A DNA stretch of 64,000 nucleotides, from the NCBI GenBank assembly GCA_903884065.1, contig CAISDL010000059.1, positions 1-64,000 of the forward strand, in the 5' to 3' direction. Position numbers and translations under genes: made by a program. The notes under the pieces were generated by a model. That model saw only the letters and a list, made by a program, of their open reading frames with translations, did no database searches and was not told the origin of the DNA. Shown piece after piece: positions 47,908-57,111 of this stretch; position 1 is the first letter of the stretch, and each line of letters opens with the position of its first letter. This DNA is from an uncultured Actinomycetes bacterium. Its GTDB lineage: Bacteria; Actinomycetota; Actinomycetes; Mycobacteriales; Mycobacteriaceae.

Positions 47908-48043
47908 GATGTCTCTCCTGGTGGATGTCGGTGTAGGTCCCTACTGTCGCGCGCACTCCCGCGGACTGCCGTCGGCCGACCGGACCCTGACGGGAAGGAC
48001 CCCTGCGTCATCCGATCGGGGGAATCGACCGTCGCGAACGAAA

Positions 48044-48073
48044 GACCCGGCCCCTGTGATCAGGGACCGGGCC
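48044..48073. terminator. Terminator-like hairpin
   Basis: 13-bp stem with two mismatches (GACCCGGCCCCTG / CAGGGACCGGGCC), 4-nt loop TGAT, in the gap before the FadE pair. Confidence 0.55.
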
Positions 48074-48222
48074 TCTCCGGTTCAGGTCTGGTGGGATGCC
48101 CGTCGGCGTCCGAGGTCCCTGTTCCCCGGCCCGCGGAATCCCAAACCTGCGAATTGGCACCGCCAGGCCCGACGGTCTACCGTTTCTGCCAACGTTCGTA
48201 TGCAGATAAGAGGTGGGCCGGA

Positions 48223-49455
48223 ATGGACCTGGCGTGGTCGGTCAACGATCTCCGATTCCGCGACGAGGTGCGCGCCTTCCTCGACGAGAACCTCACCGAC
48301 GACCTGCGGCAGACCGGCCGTCTGATGACCAGCGTGTACGCCGACCACGAGGCCAGCATGGCCTGGCAGGCGATCCTGCACGAACGCGGTTGGGCCGCCC
48401 CGGCATGGCCGGTGGAACACGGCGGTTGCGACTGGACGCTGACCCAGCACTACATCTTCAGCCGCGAGTCCACCCTCGCGGGCGCACCATCGTTGTCTCC
48501 CATGGGAATTCATATGGTCGCGCACGCGATCATCGCCTTCGGCACACCCGAGCAGAAGGACTACTTCCTGCCCCGCATCCTCACCGGCGAGGTCTTCTTC
48601 TGCCAGGGCTACTCCGAACCCGAGTCCGGCTCCGACCTGGCGTCGCTGTCGATGGCCGCACTCGACGACGGTGATGACCTGGTGTGCACCGGCAGCAAGA
48701 TCTGGACCACCCACGCCGCCGAGGCGAACTGGATCTTCGCGCTGGTGCGCACCACCCGCGGCGAGCGCAAGCAGCAGGGCATCACGTTCGTGCTGATCGA
48801 CATGACCACACCGGGCATCGAAGTCCGGCCCCTGGTGATGACCTCCGGCGAGGAGATCCAGACCCAGATCTTCTTCGACGCCGTGCGGGTGCCCAAGGCA
48901 GGCGTCATCGGCCGGATCGACGACGGTTGGACGGTGGCCAAGTACCTGCTGGAGTTCGAGCGCGGCGGCGGGGCGGCCGCTCCGAAGCTGCAGGTGATGG
49001 CCGAGTCGATCGCCCGGGAGGCGCGCACGCAACCCGGACCGGCAGGGGGGTCACTGATCGAGGATCCGGCCTTCGCCGCGAAATTGGCCGACGCACGCAT
49101 CCGCACCGAGGTGCTGGAGATCCTGGAGTACCGGGTCCTGGCCGCGGTGTCCGCCGGCCGCAACCCCGGAGCGGCGTCATCGATGCTGAAGATCCTGTCC
49201 ACCGAACTGAGCCAGGCGATCACCGAACTGGCGATGGAGGCGGCCGGGCCGCAGGGCCGCGTCTACCAACCGCACGCGACCCGGCCCGGCGGCCCGATCG
49301 CGGACTTCACGCCGCCGGCCGACGGCTACGTCAGCGGCCAGCCCTGGCAGGCGGTCGCCCCGTTGCGCTACTTCAACGACCGCGCCGGCTCGATTTACGC
49401 CGGCAGCAACGAGATTCAGCGCAACATCCTGGCCAAAGCGACCCTGGGACTGTAA
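48223..49455 (+). CDS. Acyl-CoA dehydrogenase, alpha-type subunit
   Basis: 410 residues. FCQGYSEPESGSDLASLS and LVCTGSKIWTTHAAEANWIF bind FAD/acyl-CoA; RAGSIYAGSNEIQRNILAKA ends the protein. With the next gene, 2 bp downstream, it forms the alpha2-beta2 heteromeric FadE type used in mycobacteria for steroid or complex acyl-CoA oxidation. Start ATG 48223. Confidence 0.9.
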   Translation: MDLAWSVNDLRFRDEVRAFLDENLTDDLRQTGRLMTSVYADHEASMAWQAILHERGWAAPAWPVEHGGCDWTLTQHYIFSRESTLAGAPSLSPMGIHMVAHAIIAFGTPEQKDYFLPRILTGEVFFCQGYSEPESGSDLASLSMAALDDGDDLVCTGSKIWTTHAAEANWIFALVRTTRGERKQQGITFVLIDMTTPGIEVRPLVMTSGEEIQTQIFFDAVRVPKAGVIGRIDDGWTVAKYLLEFERGGGAAAPKLQVMAESIAREARTQPGPAGGSLIEDPAFAAKLADARIRTEVLEILEYRVLAAVSAGRNPGAASSMLKILSTELSQAITELAMEAAGPQGRVYQPHATRPGGPIADFTPPADGYVSGQPWQAVAPLRYFNDRAGSIYAGSNEIQRNILAKATLGL

Positions 49456-49457
49456 CC

Positions 49458-50606
49458 GTGGACTTCACTCTGAGCGCCGAGCAGGACCTTCTGCGCGACG
49501 GCCTGGGCAAGTTCCTGGCCGCCCGCTACACCCTGGAAGACAGCCGTGCGGCGGCCAAAGTCGGGGCGGGTTGGCAGCCCGACGTCTGGCGGTCCTTCGC
49601 CGAGGAACTGGGGATTCTGGGCGCCACGCTGCCGGAGTCGGTCGGCGGCAGCGGCGGCGGACCGGTCGAGTCCATGGTGATCGCCGAGGAATTGGGCCGG
49701 GCATTGGTGATCGAGCCCTACATCGACACCGTGGTGGTGGCCGGCGGCCTGCTGCAACGGGCCGGCGGCGAGTCGGCGGCGGCTGTGCTGGAACGGATCT
49801 GCGACGGGTCGGCCGTCGTCGCGTGCGCGGTCACCGAGGCGACGACCGGCGATCACTGGGAAGGCATGTCCACCAGGGCTTTTCGCGATGAGCCCGGCGA
49901 GCGCTGGCTGATCACCGGCGCCAAGACCGTCGTGATGGACGCCCCGCTGGCGACCCACCTGCTGATCGCGGCCAGAACCGCCGGCGCACCGGGTGACTTC
50001 CGGGGTATGTCGCTGTTCCTCACCGAATTCGATGCCGCCGCTCCCCCGCCCGGCCTGCAAGTCCACGGCTACCGCACCATCGACGACCGGCGTGCCGCGG
50101 ATCTGGTGTTCGACGGGTTACGGCTGCCCGCCGAGGCTCTGCTGGCCGACGACGCGTGGCCGCTGCTGTCGCGGGCCCGCGACGAGGGGGCCGCGGCGGT
50201 GTGCGCCGAAGCAGTCGGCCTGATGCGCACCGTGTTGGCCGACACCGTGGAGTACTGCAAGCAGCGCCAGCAGTTCGGCGTTCCGATCGGCAGCTTCCAG
50301 GTCCTTCAGCACCGAATGGTCGACATGTACATGGAGTTGGAACAGTCGGTGGCGGCGGCCTGTCTGGCGGTGCTCAACCTGGAGGCCGAACCGGAGGTGC
50401 GGGCCCGGGCGGTGTCGGCAGCCAAGGCGACGGTCGGCCGTGCGGCGCGTTTCGTCGGCCAGAACGCCGTCCAACTGCACGGCGGCATGGGGATGACCGA
50501 GGAACTGGCGATCGGCCACTACTTCAAGCGGCTGACCGCACTGCAGTACGAGTTCGGGTCGACCGACCACCACCGCGCCCGATACGCGGCGCTCACCGAG
50601 AGCTGA
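49458..50606 (+). CDS. Acyl-CoA dehydrogenase, beta-type subunit
   Basis: 382 residues from GTG 49458. LGILGATLPESVGGSGGGPV, YCKQRQQFGVPIGSFQVLQH, AVQLHGGMGMTEELAIGHYF. It completes the heteromer with the preceding gene; each partner supplies part of the FAD site. Specific substrate unknown. Confidence 0.9.
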   Translation: MDFTLSAEQDLLRDGLGKFLAARYTLEDSRAAAKVGAGWQPDVWRSFAEELGILGATLPESVGGSGGGPVESMVIAEELGRALVIEPYIDTVVVAGGLLQRAGGESAAAVLERICDGSAVVACAVTEATTGDHWEGMSTRAFRDEPGERWLITGAKTVVMDAPLATHLLIAARTAGAPGDFRGMSLFLTEFDAAAPPPGLQVHGYRTIDDRRAADLVFDGLRLPAEALLADDAWPLLSRARDEGAAAVCAEAVGLMRTVLADTVEYCKQRQQFGVPIGSFQVLQHRMVDMYMELEQSVAAACLAVLNLEAEPEVRARAVSAAKATVGRAARFVGQNAVQLHGGMGMTEELAIGHYFKRLTALQYEFGSTDHHRARYAALTES

Positions 50607-50651
50607 ATTCAACTCCGGCATCGAGTCGGTCGGCGCCGGTAGCCTGGGTTC

Positions 50652-51317
50652 ATGCTGAACAAAATCACCGATACGGTCGCCAAAGTCGCGGGCCCGGTCG
50701 GCAAGGTCGCCGGCCAGGTCGCCGAAGCCGGAGGCACCATCGTCGGAATCCGGCACGGAACCGAGGAACCCCCGTTCACGGTCGAGCGCCGGTTCGGCGA
50801 CGTCGAGATCCGCCGCTACGGTTCGCGGATCGCGGCCGAGACCACCATCGACGCCAACGAGGAAGCCGCCCGCAACGAGGGTTTCCGGCGCCTGGCCGGC
50901 TACATCTTCGGCGGCAACAAGGGCAACACCAAGATCGCCATGACCGCACCCGTGGCCCAGGCTCAGGGCCAGAAGATCGCGATGACCGCGCCGGTGGCCG
51001 CCCAGCGCGGCGGAGCCGGGCAGTGGGTGATCCGGTTCTTCATGCCGTCCAGCCACACCATGGACACGCTGCCCACGCCCAACGACGAGCGGGTGCGACT
51101 CGTCCACGTCCCGGGCGAGCAGGTGGCAGTGCTGCGCTTCTCCGGGGTCGCCAAGCCGTCGGCGATGGCCGAACGCACCGAAGAGTTGCTGAAAACGCTG
51201 CGGGACAACAAGATCGACACCGCCGGCGAGCCGCTGATGTGGTTCTACGACCCGCCGTGGACGATTCCGTTCCGCCGCCGCAATGAGGTTGTGGTCAGCG
51301 TGGTGTCGACGGGCTAG
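50652..51317 (+). CDS. SOUL family heme-binding protein
   Basis: 221 residues. After an amphipathic N-terminus (ITDTVAKVAGPVGKVAGQVA), the SOUL/HBP domain reads EEPPFTVERRFGDVEIRRYG, FRRLAGYIFGGNKGNTKIAM, TAPVAQAQGQ and ends NEVVVSVVSTG. TAPV is the family hallmark. Possible role in heme/tetrapyrrole binding. Ends 4 bp overlapping the convergent Ala/Pro-rich gene stop. Confidence 0.88.
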   Translation: MLNKITDTVAKVAGPVGKVAGQVAEAGGTIVGIRHGTEEPPFTVERRFGDVEIRRYGSRIAAETTIDANEEAARNEGFRRLAGYIFGGNKGNTKIAMTAPVAQAQGQKIAMTAPVAAQRGGAGQWVIRFFMPSSHTMDTLPTPNDERVRLVHVPGEQVAVLRFSGVAKPSAMAERTEELLKTLRDNKIDTAGEPLMWFYDPPWTIPFRRRNEVVVSVVSTG

Positions 51318-52168
51318 CTCGCGGGCGCGGCGGCGTCCGCCGGTGCCGGTACCGCCGCTGCAGATGCCGCCGGTGCAGGTGCCGGTGCGGATGTCGAAGC
51401 GGGCGATGTCGAAGCCGGAGTTGGGGCCGCCGGTGCAGGTGCAACTGTGCGCACGGGTGCCGACGGCGCAGACGCCTCGGCCGCTGCGGCAGCGGGCGGA
51501 TTACCCGGCTGCGCCGACGACGGATTCGCGGGTGCCGCAGCGGGTTGCTTGACCGCTGCCGGCGGCGCGACGGGTGCGGGAGCGCCGGGAGCGGGTGCCT
51601 CGGCGGCAGGCGGCACCCGCGCGTCGGCACCGGCCGCCGACGGGCCGACCTGGTTGGAGGGAGTGCTGTCCGCCAGGTTCTGCGGATTCACCGGCCGGGT
51701 GCCCAGCAGCATCAGTGCGTCGCTCCCGGATACCTCGCCGTTGCGCAGCGCTTGCCAGATGTCTCGAAGGAATCCGAGGTTGGGATGGTCGGGGGCTTCC
51801 TGGGTGGTACCCGGCGGCAGGCTGTCGGGGCTGGGCAGGTGCTGTACGGCGGTCGCCGGAGTGGCGGCGGACGCTGCGGCGGCGTCCGGGGCAGCAGCAG
51901 GTGCGGATGCCGCGTCGGCGGCCGGGGGCGTTGCAGCAGCCGGGCTCACGGGTGCCGCGGAAACCGGCGCGGGAGCAGGTACGACCATGGCAGGCGCGGC
52001 GGGGGCAGGCGCGGCGGGGGCAGGCGCGGCGGGGGCCTGTGCGGCGGGGGCCTGCGCGGCGGGATCGACGGGTGTCGCCGGGTCGGCCGTCGCCACGGGA
52101 ACCGTCACCAGCGCAAATCCCACGCCGAGTGCACCGAGCGCCACCCGAAACCGTCGTACACCGACCAC
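51314..52168 (-). CDS. Ala/Pro-rich secreted protein
   Basis: 284 residues from GTG 52168 with GGAGG upstream. Signal peptide VALGALGVGFALVTVPVATA, then long Ala/Pro low-complexity arms on both sides of a short ordered core (LGFLRDIWQALRNGEVSGSD, ALMLLGTRPV). Likely exported cell-wall-associated protein of unknown function. Repeats in the arms (APAAPAP) make frameshift-prone DNA. Confidence 0.75.
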   Translation of the reverse strand: MVGVRRFRVALGALGVGFALVTVPVATADPATPVDPAAQAPAAQAPAAPAPAAPAPAAPAMVVPAPAPVSAAPVSPAAATPPAADAASAPAAAPDAAAASAATPATAVQHLPSPDSLPPGTTQEAPDHPNLGFLRDIWQALRNGEVSGSDALMLLGTRPVNPQNLADSTPSNQVGPSAAGADARVPPAAEAPAPGAPAPVAPPAAVKQPAAAPANPSSAQPGNPPAAAAAEASAPSAPVRTVAPAPAAPTPASTSPASTSAPAPAPAASAAAVPAPADAAAPAS

Positions 52169-52304
52169 GTGCCACCTCCCGAACCGAGCAGTTCCTACTC
52201 CGGTCAATCCGATCATGCATGCGATTCGTTACAGGCGCCACTCGCGTCACCCCGAACATTGGACCTCCCTCTGCCGACCGGTCGCCCGGAGGGACAATGC
52301 CGGG

Positions 52305-52952
52305 ATGCGACGAATCATGGCTGCCGCCGTCCTCGCCGGCGCGCTGGCCTGGCCCGCGGTGGTGAACGCCGCCCCGGTTCCCCCGGTCAGCCCCCAGGCC
52401 CAGGCGGCCGGATTGATCGACGTCCGCAGCGCGGTTCCCGACGCCGTCGTGGACCTGCGCTACGCCACCGCCGACAATTTCGTCGGCGTGCCGCTGTATC
52501 CGGCTGATGCCCGCTGCCTGGTGCACGAGTCACTCGCTCCCGGCCTGGCGGCCGCGGCGGCGCAACTGCGCGCCGAGGGCTACCGCCTGGTGTTCTGGGA
52601 CTGCTACCGGCCCCATGAGGTTCAGGTGCGAATGTTCAACGCCGTGCCCGACCCGGCCTGGGTGGCCAAACCCGGCGACTTCGCCCGCAGCCACGAGGCC
52701 GCGCGATCGGTGGACGTCACCCTGGCCTCAGGCGGCCGGTTGGTCGATATGGGCACCGGCTTCGACGACTTCTCCCCGCGGGCCACGGCATACGCCACCG
52801 ACGGGGTCAGCGCACAGCAGCAGGCAAACCGCGCACTGCTGCGCACCGCGATGGCGGCCGGCGGACTGGCGGTGTATTCCGGCGAATGGTGGCACTTCGA
52901 CGGCCCCGGCGCCGGGACACCACGAGCCATCCTGGACGTACCTGTCGACTAA
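52305..52952 (+). CDS. Secreted D-Ala-D-Ala dipeptidase, VanX/DdpX type
   Basis: 215 residues. Signal peptide (MAAAVLAGALAWPAVVNA-A). Zinc site: SHEAARSVDVTL (His and Asp ligands) and GEWWHFDGP (Glu catalytic, His ligand); also YRLVFWDCYRPHEVQ. Cleaves D-Ala-D-Ala dipeptide in peptidoglycan turnover. Not next to vanHA genes, so not a glycopeptide-resistance cluster. Confidence 0.9.
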   Translation: MRRIMAAAVLAGALAWPAVVNAAPVPPVSPQAQAAGLIDVRSAVPDAVVDLRYATADNFVGVPLYPADARCLVHESLAPGLAAAAAQLRAEGYRLVFWDCYRPHEVQVRMFNAVPDPAWVAKPGDFARSHEAARSVDVTLASGGRLVDMGTGFDDFSPRATAYATDGVSAQQQANRALLRTAMAAGGLAVYSGEWWHFDGPGAGTPRAILDVPVD

Positions 52953-53014
52953 AGGCCCTCCCCCCGCGCAGTGGTGACGGATACGTTGAATCCGTTGGTA
53001 GGAACGGGGGACCC

Positions 53015-54466
53015 ATGCGCACGACCAGCCGATCCATCGCCTTGGCGTTGCCCGCGGTCGCCGCCGCACTGCTGGCCGTCATTCCGTCGAGCGTCACCGC
53101 CGGGGTCGCACTGACCGGGACGGCGCTGTACCTCGGCGGCACCAAACACCCACTCACCATCCCCGGCGACACCACCGAATACATCCAGGGCTATACCGAC
53201 TGGGCGAACTACACCTTCGTCACGCCCTCGCAGTTGTGCACCGGTTGTGCCCCGGTGGCCGTCTACGGCCCCGAGCAGTTCTGGCCGGGCACCGGTCTGC
53301 GCGACATGACCTACGACGCCTCGGTGGCCGTCGGACTGGACAATCTCAACGACTGCCTGCGCGGCGCGACCTGCACGGTGACCGATCCCCCGTACACATC
53401 AAGCGGTCCGCGCGTCCTGACCGATTCGTCGTACACGGTGTTCAGCTATTCCCAGAGCGGCGCCATCGCCAGCATGCAGAAGAGCGACCTGATCGCGCAT
53501 CCGCCCTCGGGCACAGTCAGTTTCGTGTTCGTCTCCAATCCCAGTCGGCCCAATGGCGGCATCCTCGAACGCTTCGTCGGGGCGCACATCCCGATCCTGG
53601 ACGTGACGTTCACCGGAGCGACGGTGACGAACTCCCCGCAGCCCACTCCCTTGACCACCGTCGACGCCGCGCACCAGTACGACCCGGTCGCGGACTTTCC
53701 CACCAATCCACTCAACCTGCTCGCCGACATCAACGCGCTGTTCGGATTCGCCTACGAGCATCCCGAGGGCCGCGCGGGAGCACCGGTGTTGCAGGGGCAG
53801 TACCAGGATTCGACGTATTACCTCATCCCGACCTCCACGCTGCCACTGCTGCTGCCACTGACGGTCGTCCCGTTCCTCGGACCACTGCTCGCGACGACCC
53901 TGGATCCGCCGCTTCGCGTGCTGGTGGAAACCGGCTACGACCGGACCATCAACCCGGGGGCGCCGACACCGGCGAAGTTTCTCTACTTCCCCGACCCGAT
54001 CACCACGACGGGCAACTTCCTGGCCGCCATCCCCAACGGCTGGGACAACGGAATCGCCTACCTCACCGGCGATCCCGGCAACCGACCTTTCCACACCACC
54101 CCGGCCGGACCATACGGAGTGGGCGGGCCGCCGGTGAACGCCGGTGCCATCGATCCCTACGGCCCGCCGACGCCGCTGCCCGAACCGATCATCCCGGCGA
54201 CAGCGGTAACAGCCGCCGCGATACCTCGTCTACCGGCCCCGGCTGTGTCGAATGATGTGAAAGACGTTGATGTGGTCAGGGTTTCGCAGACAGAAACAGA
54301 AACGTCGCCAGCAGAACCAGATGTACGAGCCCCTGTAGCGGCAGTGCACGCCCTTCGGCCATCGTCAGCACCGAAACGATCACCGAGAGCGTCAGCAGCA
54401 CGATCTGCATCGGTTCCAGGCCCAGCGTCAGCGACCCGGGCAGCCACACCATCGCGAGCGCGATAG
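53015..54466 (+). CDS. Secreted PE-PPE domain hydrolase
   Basis: 483 residues from ATG 53015. Signal segment (IALALPAVAAALLAVIPSSV); PE-PPE alpha/beta hydrolase domain with the nucleophile elbow VFSYSQSGAIASMQ, then NPSRPNGGILERFVG, DPVADFPTNPLNLLADIN and ALFGFAYEHPEGRAG. No PE or PPE domain. Related PE-PPE proteins act as esterases or acyltransferases in trehalolipid synthesis. The last 63 codons read into the antisense of chaA, an unusual 191-bp convergent overlap. Confidence 0.85.
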   Translation: MRTTSRSIALALPAVAAALLAVIPSSVTAGVALTGTALYLGGTKHPLTIPGDTTEYIQGYTDWANYTFVTPSQLCTGCAPVAVYGPEQFWPGTGLRDMTYDASVAVGLDNLNDCLRGATCTVTDPPYTSSGPRVLTDSSYTVFSYSQSGAIASMQKSDLIAHPPSGTVSFVFVSNPSRPNGGILERFVGAHIPILDVTFTGATVTNSPQPTPLTTVDAAHQYDPVADFPTNPLNLLADINALFGFAYEHPEGRAGAPVLQGQYQDSTYYLIPTSTLPLLLPLTVVPFLGPLLATTLDPPLRVLVETGYDRTINPGAPTPAKFLYFPDPITTTGNFLAAIPNGWDNGIAYLTGDPGNRPFHTTPAGPYGVGGPPVNAGAIDPYGPPTPLPEPIIPATAVTAAAIPRLPAPAVSNDVKDVDVVRVSQTETETSPAEPDVRAPVAAVHALRPSSAPKRSPRASAARSASVPGPASATRAATPSRAR

Positions 54467-55397
54467 TCGGAATCGTCAAGCCGATCGATGCCATCGCCGA
54501 TCCGTAGGCGAGGTTGAGGCTGATCTGCACCCGGTTGCGCTTGGCGTTGTTCAGCGCCGCCAGTGTCTCCGGCGCCAGAACCATGAGCGCGATCACCACA
54601 CCGACCACCTGGTAGGGCAGGCCCAGGGCGCCCACCGTGGTCTCGATAGTCGGCGACAGCAGCTTGGCCAGGCCCACCACGCAGATCAGCGCGACCATCA
54701 ACGTCGCGGCACTGCGCCACGTCTCACCCGCCGATGGCGGGTCGGCGTGCCCGTCGCCGTCCTGATCGACCAGGCCGGTCACCCGCCCGTGCCGGTCGGC
54801 GGTCACCGGCACGAAGAAGTCGCGGTGCCGAACGGTCTGGGTGAACACGAATCCGGCGTAGAGAACCAGCGATGCCAGCGCCGCGAAGATCAGTTGGGCA
54901 CCCGAATACTCCAGTCCCTTCGCGGAGACGGTGAACCCGGGCAGCACCAGGCACACGCCGGCAAGGGTGATGACTGTCGCGAGCGCCGCGCCGGAACCGG
55001 AGGCGTTGAACGAGACCAGTCCGTGCCGCAGCGCCCCGACCAGCAAGCTCAGACCCACAATGCCGTTGAGCGTGATCATCACCGCCGCGAACACCGTGTC
55101 GCGGGCGTACGTCGAGGCCCCAGGCCCGCCGCCGGCCATCAGCATGACGATCACGCCGACTTCGATGATGGTGACGGCGACGGCGAGGATCAGCGAGCCG
55201 AGCGGTTCCCCGACCCGGTGGGCGATGACCTCCGCGTGGTGCACCGCGGCGAAGACAGCGCCGAAAAGGCTTGCCGCGATCAGCAGCAGGACCGCGCCGT
55301 GCTCGTGGTGCGCCCATGTGGCGACCAGAACCGATGCCGCGGCCAACGGCACCACCGATGTCCACTGCAGCCATCCGCTCCGCGCCGTCCGGTCCAT
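54276..55397 (-). CDS. chaA: Ca2+(Na+)/H+ antiporter ChaA family
   Basis: 373 residues from ATG 55397. About eleven hydrophobic segments; cation-exchange motifs GEPLGSLILAVAVTIIEVGV near residue 65 and APETLAALNNAKRNRVQISL near residue 275, with acidic residues of the CaCA family. The end (VHLVLLATFLFLSAKP) matches the family's last helix, so the stop at 54276 is trusted and the overlapping PE-PPE tail is the odd one. Confidence 0.9.
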   Translation of the reverse strand: MDRTARSGWLQWTSVVPLAAASVLVATWAHHEHGAVLLLIAASLFGAVFAAVHHAEVIAHRVGEPLGSLILAVAVTIIEVGVIVMLMAGGGPGASTYARDTVFAAVMITLNGIVGLSLLVGALRHGLVSFNASGSGAALATVITLAGVCLVLPGFTVSAKGLEYSGAQLIFAALASLVLYAGFVFTQTVRHRDFFVPVTADRHGRVTGLVDQDGDGHADPPSAGETWRSAATLMVALICVVGLAKLLSPTIETTVGALGLPYQVVGVVIALMVLAPETLAALNNAKRNRVQISLNLAYGSAMASIGLTIPTIALAMVWLPGSLTLGLEPMQIVLLTLSVIVSVLTMAEGRALPLQGLVHLVLLATFLFLSAKP

Positions 55398-55417
55398 CAC
55401 ATCACCGTAGTGATGCC

Positions 55418-55509
55418 CCGCTCCGGCGAATCAGGCTGCCGCCGCTCCGGCAAATCAGGCTGCCGCCGCTCCGGCGAATCAGGCTGCCGCCGCTCCGGCG
55501 AATCAGGCT
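55418..55509. repeat. 24-bp tandem repeat, about four copies
   Basis: Unit GCCGCCGCTCCGGCGAATCA GGCT; copies at 55418-55437 (partial), 55438-55461, 55462-55485 and 55486-55509, with one A/G change in the second; a decayed fifth follows at 55510. It spans the stop codon of the monooxygenase gene and the gap to chaA. Confidence 0.9.
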
Positions 55510-57029
55510 GTCGCCGCTCCCGCGCTGGCCGTCACCGGCTTGGCGGTGCCGAAGCGCAGCGCCGCGTCCTCCACCGGCCCCTTGCGCAGCCGCGCATGGT
55601 CGGCCCAGTAGTCCATCTCGATGGTCCACGGACCGCTGTCGCCCTGCTGGGGGAACTCGTCGATCGCGCGCATGATGTAGCCGGCCGGGAAGTCGAGCAT
55701 GGGCCGCGTGGCCATCCGGGGGTCGTCGGCGACCGGGGTGACGGTGGTGTAGCCGTGCTTGTCCATGTAGGACAGCAGCCGGCACAGGTGGTCGCACAGC
55801 AGGTCGATCTTCAGCGTCCAGGACGAGTTCGTGTAGCCGAACGCGAACGCCATGTTCGGGATGCCCGACAGCATGAAGCTCTTGTAGACCAGGCTGTCGT
55901 GGGCGTTCTTGACCTCGCCGTCGACCGACACCTGAATTCCGCCGAACAACTGCAACTTCAGGCCGGTGGCGGTGACGATGATGTCGGCCTCGAGTTCCCG
56001 GCCGCCGGCCAGCAGGATGCCGGTCTTGGTGAACCGGACGATCTTGTCGGTCACCACCGACGCCTTGCCCTTGCCGATGATCCTGAACAGGTCGGCGTCC
56101 GGCACCGCGCACAGCCGCTGGTCCCACGGGTTGTACGACGGGTTGAAGTGCGTGGCGACGTCGAAGTCCTTGGGCAGGAACTTGACGTTGGCGGCCCGGA
56201 TGATGCGCTTGGCGACCTTGGGCTGCTTCTGGCACAGGTTGTAGATGAACCGGCCCTTGCCGATGTTGAACCGGCGGGTGGCGGCGTAGGCCGCCTTGGC
56301 GGGCAACACCTTTCGCAGCGTGTTGGCGAGCGGATCCTTGCGCGGCAGCGGCATCACATAGGTGGGCGAGCGCTGCAGCATCGTGATGTGCGCGGTGTCG
56401 CCGGCCATCGCCGGGATCAACGTGACGGCGGTGGCCCCACTGCCGATGACGACCACCTTCTTGCCGCGGTAATCCAGATCCTCCGGCCAGAACTGCGGGT
56501 GCACGATCCTGCCCTCGAAGTCCTCCTGACCCTCGAAGTGCGGGGCGTGGGCCTCGTCGTAGTTGTAGTAACCGGTGGCGCCGAAGAGGAATCCACAGGT
56601 GATGTCCCACTGCTGGCCGTCGCGCTCGAGGGTGACCGTCCACCGCGCGGTGTCGGTGCTGAAGTCGGCCCGAATCACTTTGTGATTCATGAAGATCCGT
56701 TTGCCCAGGCCGTCCTCCTCGATCACCTCGTGCAGGTAGTTGAGAATCTCGTCGGCATCGGCGATGGCGTTGTCGGACGTCCACGGCTTGAACTCGTAGC
56801 CGAAGGTGTGCAGATCGGAGTCCGATCGGATGCCCGGGTACCGGAACAGGTCCCAGGTCCCGCCGATCGCGTCGCGACCGTCGACGATCGCGAAGCTGTG
56901 TCCCGGCAGTTGGGTCACCAGGTAGTGCCCCAGGCCCAGGCCCGAGATGCCGGCACCGACGACGAGCACGTCGACATGACCGGTCAGCGACTGCTTGGGG
57001 CGGACCTGCTCGAGGGTGGCGGCGGTCAT
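55503..57029 (-). CDS. FAD-dependent Baeyer-Villiger monooxygenase (EthA-like)
   Basis: 508 residues from ATG 57029 with GGGAGA upstream. FAD fold VLVVGAGISGLGLGHYL, BVMO fingerprint FEGRIVHPQFWPEDL (FxGxxxHxxxW), NADPH fold VVVIGSGATAVTLIPAMAG, and GGRELEADIIVTATGLKLQL. Close in layout to EthA, which activates ethionamide. It is divergent from a TetR with 82 bp between, as ethA/ethR are. The 3' end lies in a tandem repeat. Confidence 0.92.
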   Translation of the reverse strand: MTAATLEQVRPKQSLTGHVDVLVVGAGISGLGLGHYLVTQLPGHSFAIVDGRDAIGGTWDLFRYPGIRSDSDLHTFGYEFKPWTSDNAIADADEILNYLHEVIEEDGLGKRIFMNHKVIRADFSTDTARWTVTLERDGQQWDITCGFLFGATGYYNYDEAHAPHFEGQEDFEGRIVHPQFWPEDLDYRGKKVVVIGSGATAVTLIPAMAGDTAHITMLQRSPTYVMPLPRKDPLANTLRKVLPAKAAYAATRRFNIGKGRFIYNLCQKQPKVAKRIIRAANVKFLPKDFDVATHFNPSYNPWDQRLCAVPDADLFRIIGKGKASVVTDKIVRFTKTGILLAGGRELEADIIVTATGLKLQLFGGIQVSVDGEVKNAHDSLVYKSFMLSGIPNMAFAFGYTNSSWTLKIDLLCDHLCRLLSYMDKHGYTTVTPVADDPRMATRPMLDFPAGYIMRAIDEFPQQGDSGPWTIEMDYWADHARLRKGPVEDAALRFGTAKPVTASAGAATA

Positions 57030-57065
57030 CTGAATCTCCCGGTTTTTGAGCGCGAAGGTAAACGC

Positions 57066-57076
57066 TAACAATGTTA
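57066..57076. promoter_or_regulatory. Palindrome in the monooxygenase/TetR divergent promoter
   Basis: TAACA-A-TGTTA within an AT-rich stretch; likely TetR operator or promoter core. Confidence 0.5.
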
Positions 57077-57111
57077 TATTTCTTCCCACGGCTGTCAAGG
57101 GAAAGGACACC

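Noticed and set aside
52305..52952. Glycopeptide-resistance cluster because of VanX-type gene
   Set aside because: No vanH, vanA or vanS/R genes around; a housekeeping or periplasmic dipeptidase is more likely.
55418..55509. Possible CRISPR array
   Set aside because: Direct tandem repeats with no spacers and no cas genes.
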